The notes beneath the pieces are model-generated. The model made no database searches, had not been told where the DNA came from, and saw only the letters and a program-made list of their open reading frames with translations. Position numbers and translations under genes: made by a program. Shown here piece by piece: positions 14,064 through 25,959 of a stretch of 64,000 nucleotides of DNA; the first letter of the stretch is position 1, and each line of letters opens with the position of its first letter. The stretch spans positions 3,825,391 through 3,889,390 of the forward strand of contig JAVLUZ010000273.1 in NCBI GenBank assembly GCA_036768485.1, written 5' to 3'. This DNA is from Mermis nigrescens (Eukaryota > Nematoda > Enoplea > Mermithida > Mermithidae).

Positions 14064-14419
14064 CTATAAAGAATTGTGCGGCTGAAGATCGGTCAAAGTA
14101 ATGGCAAAATTGGTAGTATGGCACATGTGAAATGATTGTGGCGTTTCCTCAATAGCCTGCATAGACCTACGGTTACGTCGCTCTTGTTCCATGCAACGAC
14201 GATGCAAAGCAATTTGACCTTTGATCAATAAATCAATGGTGCATTTGCGCGTTTTCAGTGGTGGCTCTTGAGCTGGAGTTGTAGACGCGTCGCGGTTGCT
14301 TGGTCAATTGTGAATTTCTTCTAATGCGGCTGGGAGAGTTACTATTAAGAAACCTTGGATTTGTTGACGTGTGGCATAGTGTAGAAAAACGGTTAGACAA
14401 CTGATTGGCGGGTCTGTAC

Positions 14420-14678
14420 CACACATGGGCGTGGGGGTTGGGGGTATGCACCCCCCAGAAGTTGAAATACCCCCCCAGAAATCAAAATTCCCCCCCTAGA
14501 AAATTTTTTTTGCTTTCTTAGCAATTTTTTGATGCCATTGGATAGAGCTTGATTAGAAACGTCGAAAAATGGTGTTTTTTCGCCATACCACCATTTTTAA
14601 GGCCATTTTTGACCTTTAAAAATTTTTTCATCCTCCAGAAATTTTTCACCCCCAGTACTTTGGTGCTGCCCACCTATG
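14420..14678. mobile_element. CATACSTGGGC-family MITE in ORF3
   Basis: Ends CACACATGGGC and CCACCTATG, flanked by perfect GTCTGTAC repeats (14,412-14,419 and 14,679-14,686). 259 bp, non-coding. The ORF3 frame is continuous across the site if one duplication copy is ignored. Confidence 0.9.
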
Positions 14679-15644
14679 GTCTGTACGCGAACGAATGAGC
14701 TGAATTTGCTTATGTGCAGTGTACAAACCTGTAGTTGTTTCAGTAATGCCAGGAAACTCGACAAAAACTTCTCTCGGAAATGGATCAAGAAGTCTTTCCA
14801 CAAAAGTTGATCTAAGCATTTGTCAAAAATTGTTCAACCATGCATCAAGCAATTCTGGGTTTTTGATACCAGAATTGATATCTATAGAACCAATTGTCGA
14901 GAAATTGAAGAAGCATTGGTGCAGACATGAAAGTTGTAGATTGAAATGACGGAATAAAATGGAATGTTGACTTGTATTCTTCGAAAAATCCATCCATTGA
15001 AGTGGAAATGTCAGCCATTTGGCGAATTGTTAAGGCCAAAGGAACATGAAGGTTGGGCGGATTCGTAAAGCTATGCGGAAAAAATTCCAAAGGAATCATG
15101 TAATTAGCTCGATGCTCGACTTGTGGCGGTTCTAGCAAATTAGGATGATTTGCTACGAACTCTAAACCAATTTCATAGACCATTGGGCCGGTCAAGACGT
15201 AGAATCAACTCAATGGAATTGGCAAGACCGGTTGTATTTCTATTGACATATTTGGCGCAGAATGCTGACAGGTAAGCACAGCTTGAGGCAATGATTGTTG
15301 CTCACTGGCTTGATATACATTGTTGAACCTTGTCAAAAGTTCTGCAATATGGCTGTTTTCATATTCAACAAGACTATCAAGAAACGTATTGGCGAATTCT
15401 TGTCCTAAAGCATTAACAAGATGGGCTCTGAAATCTTCAGTGTATACACGAGAGGCATGTTTGGCTGCCTGGGTCACAATTGAATCTCGACTTTGAGCAA
15501 ATATTTGCGCTTGTTGCTGATTCAGCAACATTGGCGCGCGTTCCTGATTTTCTTCATTATATTTATCTACAACATCTAATTCTTTGAAAAATCTTTCATG
15601 GGCAGCTTTAGCCAATTCATCTTCCATTTTTCGAATATGAGCAC

Positions 15645-15900
15645 CACACCTGGGCGTGGGGGTTCGGGGGTATGCACCCCTCCAGAAACCAAAATAACCC
15701 CTCAGAAATCAAAATACCCCCCAGAATTCAATTTTTAAAAATTTTTTTGTTTTCTTCGCAATTTTTTATACCAATGGATAGTGCTTGATGAGAAACGTCG
15801 AAAAATTGTGTTTTTATCGCCATACCACCATTTGTAAGGCCATTTCTTGACCTGCAAAAAATCTTGCACCCCCCTAGAATTTTCTTGCTGCCCACGTATG
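15645..15900. mobile_element. CATACSTGGGC-family MITE in ORF3
   Basis: Ends CACACCTGGGC and GCCCACGTATG, flanked by perfect ATGAGCAC repeats (15,637-15,644 and 15,901-15,908). 256 bp with the same G/C-run interior as 6,539. It interrupts ORF3. Confidence 0.92.
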
Positions 15901-16495
15901 ATGAGCACTTATCTCTTTTGTTTTTCCTTGAGGCACGATGAGATATTTGTAGCTGCAAGTTGGCTGATCTTGCATCATCATTTCTTCTTCAGCTGTGATT
16001 GCTGGCTTAGATATTTGCGCCCATTCGGCTTCATCTGTGATTGGACTTTCAGAAGCTTTGTTGACAACTTCGAAAACTTAATCATCATATTCAAGGGCTT
16101 CTTCCTCTTCTTCGTAGACTTTATTTAGATATTTCGGCTCTGTATCTGGCCGTAAGACGGAAGTTTGCACACATGTGTGCTGATCATCATTGGTAGATGG
16201 AGGTGCAGAGACAAAAGGAGATTGAGACAAAGATGCAGTCGATTCTTGTGACGCTTCTGGTGCTAACGTGAAAGCTGGTTGCACCATTTCTATATCTGAT
16301 TCATTATTATCTTCCTCGTAATCCTCTTCGCTTTCATCAAAGCTAGAGTTAGAGTGTCTACAATTACATTTGCCTTTCTTGAATACTTCAGCTTTCTCCT
16401 GCTTTTTCGGCGGCGTCAGCCGCCGATACATATAAACTTCACTTGGTGGCATGGTGTTACAATTGGGTCTCAAAGCGAAAGCTGAAGCTCGCTTG

Positions 16496-19483
16496 CATAT
16501 CGGACTAAATATTGGGGATTAATGTTTATCTTAAGCATGTATCGAACAAAATGTTATGAGCTTTCGGCTGACGAAACTAAATAGTTAATGAAGCCAGATC
16601 GCTGTTTTGCTTGTCAAATTACTGTTTGATTATCAATCGCATCAAGTATGCTTAAATTAGAAAATTTTTCATGAAATTTTCTCATAAATCTGGATATAAA
16701 ATAGAGTTGTAAGGCTTGACAACACAGCATGTTTGGGTTTTTTAGGAAGCTCGTTCAATTCTTTACATGTATAAAGCTGATTTTTGTTATTATTTTATAA
16801 GTTCATCAAGAAATTTGCGTCCTTACCGACCTGACCTTCGAGAAGATTTGTTTGTGTTTGAATTACGCGTACCTACCTACCTATACCTACCTAAGCTGAC
16901 TATACGTACATATTTTGCTTGATGATGTGAATGTACGGTAAACTGAAGTACCGTTTGCAGAAAGCAAAATTAGTGTGTTCGCGCCTCGTAGGAAATTTAT
17001 TGCTTCGCTAAATGCAGCATATTTTGTAATGCAAGTATGTACATATGTACATACATATGTACTTATGCGGGTCAAAGTATAGCTACACCAAACTGTTGTG
17101 ACTCGGAGGGAGATGTAGGTATATCAGCAAAAAGCTACAAAAGTGTATCTACGTCCTAATCATATGCATAGTAATGAAAGAAATTGATATCAAGCAAATT
17201 TGTGGATATTGTCGACATAAACAGTAACAGATGCTTACGATTTTCACCAATGGCTCTGTGCGTTTTGATGACGATAAATTTGTTCTAAGGAATATCAATC
17301 AATTTGCGAGAATTTTTGACAGAAATCTGCTTGGTAGGTACGATTTTTACAAATGACATGGTGCGGTTTTGATGATCTGAAATTTGTGTGAGGTTAGGTT
17401 ATCTAAGTATGTAGGTACGAGGAGTTAATAAGATGCACAAAGCAAAGCTCTGGTCTGAAAGCAGAACGTTAGTCGAATTAGCGATTTGAATTTGTCTGGA
17501 TAGGTCGAGTCGAAAATTTTGGGGATAAAGGATTCTGATATAATAGTCGCAGTATTCGCATGGTTCAAAAGATGGCGAAAGGACGAGGTAAAAATCTATT
17601 GTTTAATGGTTTATGAAGAATAAATTCAATAAAAGATTGCGATTTAATTTTCTCGGATTAATTTTTGAGGGAAGAATTTACTAAAAAATGCCTCCCGACT
17701 TGTAAAATCTATGATTTCCCTAAATGGGTGTATCTCATTCCTTTCAATGTTTCTGGTTCATAAAATGATAAATTTGAGAAAGGTGAGGATATGAAACTTT
17801 TTCCCGTGTTCATAAAATCTGCAATGTATTTGCATAATTTCTGAAGTAATTTTTTATAGGTTCATATTTTAACTTCATGCCCCAAGGTGTGTATATATAC
17901 ATATATGAATGAGCATGCCTTGCCTTCAATTATATTATCAGCACCCGTGGCTTCTAATAGGCGACTCTGACCTGAGCAATATCTTAGACTTTTAGACTTT
18001 GTCCGCAATTCGGCGATATCGCTGATTTTTGTTAGTGATATTGGCGAAATCGCTCATATCGCCTATAATAATCGACGATATTGTCGACAAAAATCGGTGA
18101 TATCGCTTTGTTCGTAGACCGGCGATATTGGCGACCAGGGACTAGCCAGGTGGGGGCACATGGGGCTGTGGCCTCCGATATGTTCCAGAAATTTTGATGA
18201 CTTTTCATAGTGCATTAGGTGTTCAGATAATTGAGTTCAAAATGGCAAAAAACGTCAAAATTTTTCGGCGCTGCTATCCGAGTCAGTACAATTTATTGTC
18301 ATTTAGATGAGCAGTGAGTTTGAAAGCTTGTGGCTGAAATAATGCAGCGCCTCAAACCAGTTTATTGATTTTAAGCACTATTTATTGATCGAATGAAACT
18401 GGAGTATGCTTGATGAGCATTGTGGTAAAACTGTGGTAATGATTACATATCAGTTTGTCTATTCTCTGTTTTATTTGTCTTTCTTTGCAATGTCACATAA
18501 TCCTATTTTAATAAAGGAATGGCCAAGTTTTCTTGTGTTTTTCGCATTGTTTGTTTTCTGAACTGTATCTTAAGGAGTTCAAAAATTGGCCTGAAAACGG
18601 TAAAAACTAAATATTCACTAATAAGTATTTCTATATGTTATTGATGGCGACCTGTTGCTAAGGTACCTATATATGTAAGTACTTAACTGAGTTTAAAAAT
18701 CGCGTTTCAGCTAAGAATGCATTCCAGAATTCAGCGGTCACCTAAGAAGTTTTGTGCATATTTGATCAATTTCAGTGTTTTTTGGGCTTAATTTAAAACC
18801 AAGATTTGACCGATTTCGCGTACATTTTCTTTTTTAACAAAAGATTTCGTGGCTCCTCCTGGAAGCTCGCTTTGAGTGCGCAACCCGAAATGCTCTCAAA
18901 GTCGCAAAATCTCCTTGCATATGTTTACAGACTTTGGCTAAAAAGGTTGGTAAATAGGAATTACTAGAAATTTTGGATTGTTTGTTTAAATAATTTTACA
19001 GCTGTATTAATCGGGCCTATACAGCAAATAAGTCAAAATTTTCCGGCGCAAGCGCCAGTGACCGTCATACATGTTCTTGGGGGATTGAACCCCCGGAGAA
19101 TCGCTGCTGAATCCCGCAGAATGGTCACTGCCCCTCTCCCCTGCAGAATTGCCGATTTCTTAAAAAATTTTAAAAAGTTTGCTCTTTTACGCATTTTTAG
19201 CTCATTTTTTGCTCAAAGGTAATAAATATTCGCCGTTAAGCGCCATATGCACATTTTTTGCCCATATGTACTTCATTTAATTTTTTCGATTTTTTCAAAT
19301 ATTTTTTAGAATTTTTTTTAAATTTCTATGTTCTAGAAAGAACAAGCATTGCTCGAAACGTCAAGAAACAGCGTTTTTGATGCGTATCTGACGTTTTTAA
19401 GCCCACAAAACCACTTTTTTAAAAATTTCTCGGGCCTGACCCCCTCTTCCCCCAGATTTTGCATGCTATACACGTATGGTGAC
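16496..19483. other. Unassigned AT-rich sequence
   Basis: No gene seen. Simple runs TACCTACC near 16,870. A cluster of GGCGATATCGC-like palindromes occurs at about 18,010-18,135, resembling subterminal repeats of a DNA transposon. The palindrome GGCGCAAGCGCC lies near 19,045. At about 19,330-19,475 there is a region resembling the right half of the CATACSTGGGC MITE family. Confidence 0.45.
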
Positions 19484-20054
19484 CATACGTGGGCATCCAA
19501 AAATTCTGGGGGGTGCAAGATTTTGTGAAGGTCAAAAAATGGCCTTAAAAATGGTTTCTGGGGCGGGGGGGGTATTTTGATTTCTGGGGGGGATTCTTGT
19601 TTCTGGGGGGAACATACCCCCCAAACCCCCCACGCCCAGGGACCAATTCATTTCCACTTGGAATTCCAAGTCCCAAGTTCCAAGTCTTGGAAAAACGTGA
19701 AATTTTCCAAGTCCTAGTTTATTTGCTCCGTCATTTTCCAAGTCCTTAAAATTCCAAGTTCCAAGTTCCTAGTCTTGGAAAACCGGCTTTTTTCCAAGTT
19801 GTGATTTATTTGCAGCTCGGTTTTCCAAGTTCCAAGACTTGGAATTCCCAAGTGTTTTTCCCAAGTAAATGTGCATTTTTCCAAGAGTCGGTTCATTTGC
19901 TTCTGAATTTTTTGACTTGGATTCCAAGTCTTGGAAAATTTACTTGGAAAATAGCATTATTTTGTCCCAGTCGATTTTCAGTTGGAAAAATTTTTCCAAG
20001 CGCGTTAAGTCGATCTTATACATATTATTTGGCGCTAGTGAATAATCAAAAATC

Positions 20055-20160
<106 letters not shown>

Positions 20161-20599
20161 GTAATCAATAATAATAAAAGTAATAATAATTATTATTATA
20201 ATACATTAATAAATAAATCTTATGTTTTTCAAATTTATCGGAATAAACCTGTGACATTTAAAAATCCAAATAAATTATTATGCGAGTGTAATTATTTTTT
20301 CAATAACTAAAAAGGATAAATTTGAGAAATTATGATCACTAACGGCCAAAAATCATCGCAAATTACATAAACAGCCAAACATTTTTGCCCCTCCCCTTAA
20401 ATCCGCCCCTGCTTTAAATATACATACAAAAAATCTTATAAAACAGTCTGAACATCTAGAATTATTTCATTTCCGATTTAACTAAATAGCTTTTCACATC
20501 TCAAGATCGTGTTAGATGCCGCTTGCAAAGCAAATTCGCCCTCTCTTGCATGTTGCAGAAAACTGACTAGATCAGCATAAGTTGCTCTTTGAAAAAGTT

Positions 20600-21082
20600 T
20601 ATCAGCAATTTCTAAATAAGACTAATTTTCTAAAAATCTATAGTACAAATATTGAAAAGTCGAGAAATTTAAATTCTTTTGAATTGCATTATTTAGATTT
20701 CATAATATCAATAATAATAATGCTAAAAAATAATAATAATAATCACGACAATAATAATTATGACAATCATAATGAAAAAATTGTTCTACGAGTCAAGCAA
20801 GACTGTTCCCTTATTTTAAAGAATGCTACTCAAAATAAGTAAAAAATATACGATTCTGTCAAATATGCAGCCTTATAATGCTAAGTTGCAGTACATACGC
20901 GCAATATATTGGATAATCGTGCATAAATAGGCATTCAACAGTGACTTGCAGGCGTCGCGCAAGATATAATGTAGGTACATAAATGTACATGTTTCTACTA
21001 CATAGTAAAAATTGGATGGAGTTCTCCTTTGTTCTCATTTATTGTGATGAATATCTGAAAACAACTTTTTTAAATCCAACAA
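20600..21082. other. Interior of the Harbinger-like element, no gene recognised
   Basis: AT-rich, Asn-rich open frame on the plus strand (20,582-20,842) without motif. AAT-type low complexity near 20,705-20,760. Nothing resembling a transposase. Confidence 0.4.
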
Positions 21083-21362
21083 TCATGCAATTTTCAACAA
21101 ATCAAGGAGGCTAAATAGTAGAGTATGTTGTGTTTTCAGCTTATTTCTACGTACTTCTGAGTACGACTCTACACCGGATCCACTTTGATGATTCTTGTCG
21201 AACTTCCGTGATGTAGCTTTCCGCAGATCTTGCCAGCATTCATCACGAAGTTTACTCCACGATTTTTCTGAATATTTCGTTAATCCTCGCGATAGTGTTT
21301 CTCTTTGCACTTCTTTGCATGCCGCTTATTTGTCTTTATTCGTTAATTTTGGAGAAAATGCC
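21083..21362 (-). pseudogene. Myb/SANT-like DNA-binding protein remnant (Harbinger accessory protein)
   Basis: The minus-strand frame contains WSKLRDECWQDLRKATSRKF followed by NHQSGSG, the third-helix-and-tail pattern (W..L...A..K...  ...TGGG) of the Myb/SANT-like protein that accompanies the transposase in PIF/Harbinger elements. Upstream the same frame continues FSPKLTNKDK, also typical, but is broken by stops (one between K and A just before 21,320, others near 21,390-21,400). No ATG is in reach. In intact elements this protein assists transposase nuclear entry and end binding. Only a relic remains. A host Myb-domain gene is possible but less likely given the enclosing TIRs. Confidence 0.5.
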
Positions 21363-22639
21363 CAAAAATTACGCCTCTTCTTTCCTCAATTGCCTTAAAC
21401 GCTATTTTGTACGCGCGTTTTATCGTTCGGTGGTTTTCGGCACAACATTTTTAGCGCAGTGTTTGCGAACACAATGACAGTCCACCAAAAACAACGTTTT
21501 CACAAGAGACGCGCGTGTGACACTCCTTATTGCTTTTATCGTACCTTAACTCACGAAGGGCGCATTGTGAACAGATTTATGTTGATTAGACTTGGAAATT
21601 TTTATCCGAGTTCGACTTGGAAATTCCAAGTGCTTGGAAAGAGCAAAAAGACAGACACTCGGAAACTTGGAAAATTAACTTGTAGACTTGGAGAAAAAAC
21701 GACATTTTTCCAAGTTGAAAAATGCTAATGACTTTGAACTTTTATTTGAGCAAATGAACTGACACTTGGAAACTTGGAAATTCCAAGTCTTGGAAACTTG
21801 GAACTTGGGACTTGGATTTCCAAGTGGAAATGAATTGGCCCCAGGTGTGATGGTGACCGTTATTTCGTATTTTGAATCCGCAGTATGTTTTAAAGCCTGA
21901 ATCAATCACTATATTCATATGCTGCTAACTAACTTAGAGATTTGCAGTTTTTTGTCAGAGACCTGGAATCATACATGTACAGCGTGGGAATTCTGGGGTG
22001 CCAGCGTCAAAAACAATGTTTCTAATCGTTTTGAGCAATGCTTGTGCTTTGTAGAATCTGAAATAGATAAAGTCTAAGGAAATTTGAAAAGTTGAGAAAA
22101 GCAAACACAGTATGTATAATAAAAAATATATATGGCGCGAAGCACCGAAAATTCCGGGGCTTACTTATATTTTCGGGGACCTACCTTTTCAACATATAAT
22201 GGTGAAGTTTAGTGAGTAAGCGACTAACCGTGGATGTCAACGGCCGCGCAACTCATTAAAAATTGGTTTTCGTGCTGTGAGAGCATAACAATAAGATGAA
22301 AATATATCCCCGTCAAGCGACTTATTCAAAATTTTGCCATCCGCTTATTCAAAATTTATTTATTGCACAAGTCGCGCATAAAGCTCAGCAGCATAGATCT
22401 GACTATACATTATCTGAGGGGTTTGGGGTGTTTCAACCCCTCCCCGTATAAACATTTTTCACCTCCCGCGAAAAATTTTTCACCCTCCTTTAGAATTAAC
22501 GATTTTTCGAAAGTTTCCAAAACATACCTGAAAATCGGTAGAAAAAGAGTCTTTTTTAGGGTTTTTGGCTATCTATTTGCTCAAAATCGCCAAATTTTCG
22601 GCTCTTAGCGCCTTATTTTCATAGGTTAAAAAACCCTAT

Positions 22640-22783
22640 TTTTTATTATTTTTTGCGTATATTATATGCATAATTCTTTCCTTCTGTAGATTTTTAGACA
22701 ATAATCATCTTTTTTTCTGCGTATATTATATGCATAATTCTTTCCTTCTGTAGATTTTTAGACAATAATCATCTTTTAGGTTA
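22640..22783. repeat. 64-bp tandem duplication
   Basis: GCGTATATTATATGCATAAT begins at 22,655 and again at 22,719. Both units end at GACAATAATCATCTTT. Near-identical, so recent. Confidence 0.9.
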
Positions 22784-22910
22784 CCCGCGTTTAGTTTGCT
22801 CTGGATCGTTCGCACAGAGCAGCAGCAAATTTTCGACTTCCTCTCGTGGAAAACAATGTACTGTATGTGCATATTTTGCAATTTTAAAGCATTTTTCAAA
22901 AAATTTTGCT

Positions 22911-23769
22911 TTGACAGAAACCATTGACAACGTTCTATGTGTGGGTGATGAATTTTACAGGGAAATATGTGAAGGAAGTAATGAAAATTACATGTATCTT
23001 ATGCATGATGATCTTGCCTCTTTGAAGCATAACGAGAAGTTTTGCAGGCTGAATATAGCTGGTGAAATCAAGGGATCATTGCAAGTAATTTTGCAGGATA
23101 AGGATCATATAGAAAGCTTAAAAAAATTTTCTGATGACAGCTGATTTCATTCAAGAGGGATTTCTAATTACAATAGGTTGTTACTGTAAGTCTGTTTTGC
23201 CAGTTTCCTCATATTGCTTGCTTTTCTTTGATTCACAGGGTCGATCGGTTGAATTTAAGCGCTGTTATATGGGTAAATCTAGTGTCGTAGAATTTTGTTC
23301 GGTTGTGAACTTGATTAATTTTTTGTGTAAAGACTTTGCATCTGGAAATCCAGAATATTTTGATGTGTCTTTGGTTGCTGTTGAAATTGATTCCTCTCGT
23401 GACTGTTTGATGTCGAAAAACCTTGTGTCTTTTGAAAAATTGTCTGATATAGATAAAATCAATGAAGAACTTAATGTGCCAAGTTCTGATAATTGTAGTG
23501 AAAAGGAGACATTAAAACCTGAAAAGCGATGTCTAAAAACAATTGAAGTTTTGGAAGGCAGCGATGAATCTTTTGAATATGGTTGTTCTGAAGCTGGAAG
23601 TTATCACAAAGTTATTAACAAATATGAAAAGCAATCATATCAGAAAGGTAACTTTATGATAAGGGACGTGGATTCAAATTTAGCATCATCTGGTGACAAA
23701 GATGTTATTCAGTGTGAAATTCTCGATGATGCTGATTTGAGACGAAGAATCTTACCTATTTGGATTTGA
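22911..23769 (+). pseudogene. Transposon-associated C76-like (herpes tegument DUB-like) peptidase fragment
   Basis: Two overlapping frames (22,911-23,144, then 23,134-23,769) form one protein with a frameshift near 23,140. Part one: VGDEFYREI and YMYLMHDDLAS. Part two: ITIGCYCKSV, then CLLFFDSQGRSVEF and a hydrophobic VVNLINFLCKDF. The order 'VG...Y', 'LTIG.YSVA', 'FDSH.R...G', 'L..YI' is what I know from predicted cysteine peptidases encoded in invertebrate transposons; here the His of FDSH is Gln. After residue 80 of part two it is Ser/Glu-rich and unassigned. The sequence TTTTGCTTTGACAG before the first codons could be a 3' splice site. It might come from the 8.1-kb insertion itself. Assignment rests on motif memory only. 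Confidence 0.42.
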
Positions 23770-24617
23770 CTTCTGTGCCTATTATAGATATGGACGTACA
23801 TTATAAGTTTCTAGTCAAATTTCAAACACTTATGAGAAAATTTCCAAATTTTCATTAATTTCCGGCCTTTTTTAATCAAATTCCACCAAAATTTCTTATT
23901 TTTATATCTCGAGGGTCTGAAACACTTCAGTAAATTCTCAAATGCATGTCTAGCCATGACGCCGCCGTTTTATAATGTTGCTTTAGCAATGTTAAAGCTC
24001 AAAATGAAAGTTTATAAATTTGTCTCTAAAAATTACTCAGATTTGTTTCAAAAGGAACAAAAGCACGCCATATAAATAAGAATAATCTGTCAAAATGTAT
24101 AACTCACTTTTCCTAGGCCACTTGTTCTGTTCAGCAATATCTCAGTGTTTGATTCACTCGGCAAGCTCTGCTTTGGATCTAGCAGGCATTGACTTCTGTG
24201 CCTATTATAGATATGGAGATATGGACGTACATTATAAGTTTCTAGTCAAATTTCAAACACTTATGAGAAAATTTCCAAATTTTCATTAATTTCCGGCCTT
24301 TTTTCATCAAATTCCACCAAAATTTCCTATTTTTATATCTCGAGGGTCTGAAACACTTCAGTAAATTCTCAAATGCATGTCTAGCCATGACGCCGCCGTT
24401 TTATAATGTTGCTTTAGCAATGTTAAAGCTCAAAATGAAAGTTTATAAATTTGTCTCTAAAAATTACTCAAATTTGTTTCAAAAGGAACAAAAGCACTCC
24501 ATATAAATAAGAATAATCTGTCAAAATGTATAACTCACTTTTCCTAGGCCACTTGTTCTGTTCAGCAATATATCAGTGTTTGATTTACTCGGCAAGCTCT
24601 GCTTTGGATTTAGCAGG
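23766..24617. repeat. 423-bp tandem duplication
   Basis: TTGACTTCTGTGCCTATTAT begins at 23,766 and 24,189. The two units are nearly identical apart from a 6-bp insert in the second (GATATGGAGATATGG) and a few substitutions. Each unit ends GATCTAGCAGGCATTGA-like. The second copy ends at the boundary of the 8.1-kb insertion. Confidence 0.92.
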
Positions 24618-24627
24618 CATTGAGCCG

Positions 24628-25419
24628 GCTTGAGCCAATATCATTTCAAATTTTCGATCCTTTTTGACTTTTTGATTTCCGGACAATTCATCTCCGGTGA
24701 ATTGCTCTCTATTAGTTGGAGCCGTAAGAGCAATATATGAGCAATCAACTGCACAATGCACTCTCAAATGATACAGATCCAGAGCACTGAACGGGTTGGT
24801 GATTAGATATTGGACTATTTGGTCTGGCAATGGAGTTTGATTCCAAGCTTGACCTACTGCTGTTCTAGCTGATTGGCAAAGTTGGAGATTGAACATATAC
24901 TGTAAAAGCGTTTGAAGACAATGATTTCCCGGAGTGGTTGCCACAGCTTTCGTGAAATTATTGCCGAGCGAGAGCGCATCAATTATGTGAGCCTCAAACA
25001 GGTTGCGTTTAAATAGCTCGTGATGCCTCTGACACTGACGGCGACTTTGTTGATAGTGCTCCTAAGCATAAAGGCGAGTTGCATACATGTGCAAAATATA
25101 AAATTTGATTCTTATCTGATCCGCGGCAAGCTTAGGCAACATTGGATAGTTGTACAATGAGCAACTCATGTAAGCCAAAAGGCAGAAGTGGGAACTGTGT
25201 GATGTCCCATACAAAAACATGATCGCGAACTGTAGCGATCTGAATGAAATGGACAAACGGGCCGCTTGAATTGTGATGCATGGCACTTATGGCCCAATAC
25301 TGAGCATCCCATTGGGAATAAGGCATATAAATGCGATCATTGACAAATTCTGAGTCAAAGCCGAAAAGAAGATGGCGATTTAAGGCATTCATTGGCACAA
25401 GAATAGCGACAATGGCCAC
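24628..25419 (-). pseudogene. DEDD-type 3'-5' exonuclease-like domain in the retroelement
   Basis: Reading the minus strand: LLFGFDSEF (about 25,370-25,345) matches Exo I with its D-x-E; FIQIATVRDHVFVWDI follows, like the IQ.A....VF..D strand of RNase D/WRN/EXD proteins. A frameshift near 25,138 and a TAG at 25,062-25,064 interrupt it. Then come AHIIDALSLG, LQTLLQYMFNLQLCQSA and AWNQTPLPDQIVQYLITN followed by ALDLYHL, closely following the family's W..PL...Q..Y...D......LY..L. Where Exo III should have Asp after Y-x3 there is Asn, and the Exo II Asp is not evident, so this copy looks inactive. In the family two metal ions bound by four acids cleave 3' nucleotides from RNA or DNA. It lies downstream of integrase on the same strand. 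Role in the element unknown. Confidence 0.6.
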
Positions 25420-25959
25420 GTACGACTATGCGGATGAATCTACAGAAACTACACAAATATCATGGGCTGGGACATATGGCGCAGTCAATGGCGCTCTGCC
25501 AAAATGTTGAAAATACCAATAACGTTGAGCCATGATACAACGATAATGATGAGGTTGAGCATGTGGGCTTACTGGCGCTATATGGGCAATGAAGCCAGCA
25601 CGCCCAAATAATGGAGACTCTTGACCCGTAGGTCCTAAGCGTAGCTGCATGCGTGCAGCTGCCACATGCAAGGCTATGAGGAATTTTGTGAAGTTGGAGG
25701 GGTATGGCCATTATAGTTGAATTGTGGACGCTTGTTATCCATATTTTCAGGCGGTTGATCTGACATAATTGGGTAAAATAGGGTTCTGAAAAAGGGATTC
25801 CTCTCAGACATAACAAGTAAACGGATGGGAACGCATTGCCTTTTGTGACATTTGCTAGCCAGTATTCAGAGCAATCTATGACAATCCCAGGGCAAACGGG
25901 GCAACGTGGTACACAAATTAATACAATATCGCCTGGAATATATGCACGTTTCTCCGAAA
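25420..25959 (-). pseudogene. pol C-terminal extension with PWWP-like motif
   Basis: After the integrase tail the minus-strand frame reads GDIVLICVPRCPVCPGIVID (25,933-25,874), which resembles the opening of a PWWP domain (GDLVWAK..G.PWWPG.V.D), with Cys in place of the aromatic pair. The following WLANVTKGNAFPSVYLL could be the next strands. From 25,671 a second segment (LFGRAGFIAHIAPVSPHAQP; RYWYFQHFGRAPLTAPYVPA) links to the exonuclease-like domain; a stop and frameshifts separate them. In chromoviruses a chromodomain sits at this position, so a different chromatin reader is plausible. The motif is short and may be coincidental. Confidence 0.38.

Larger units (their letters stand above)
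14064..16452 (-). pseudogene. Retroelement ORF3, unknown acidic protein, interrupted by two MITEs
   Basis: Begins with ATG 16,452 in a good context (CACCATGCC) and runs to TAG at 14,064-14,066. The N-terminal third is basic (RRLTPPKKQEKAEVFKKGK) and then very acidic (DESEEDYEEDNNESD; YEEEEEALEYDD). A Ser/Thr/Pro-rich stretch leads to EISAH, where the MITE 15,645-15,900 sits. On the other side the frame continues at MEDELAKAAHERFF, a likely helical region rich in E, Q and A (residues of ORF 15,627-15,205). A second MITE (14,420-14,678) interrupts it between RSRTD and PPISCLTVF. The C-terminus is basic (EQERRNRRSM). About 620 codons without the MITEs, with a few stops. No signal peptide or membrane segment, so it is not an obvious envelope protein. 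Family not recognised. Confidence 0.62.

Noticed and set aside
19075..19100. GGGGGATTGAACCCCC near 19,080 resembles a tRNA T arm
   Set aside because: It is a short palindrome without the rest of a tRNA.
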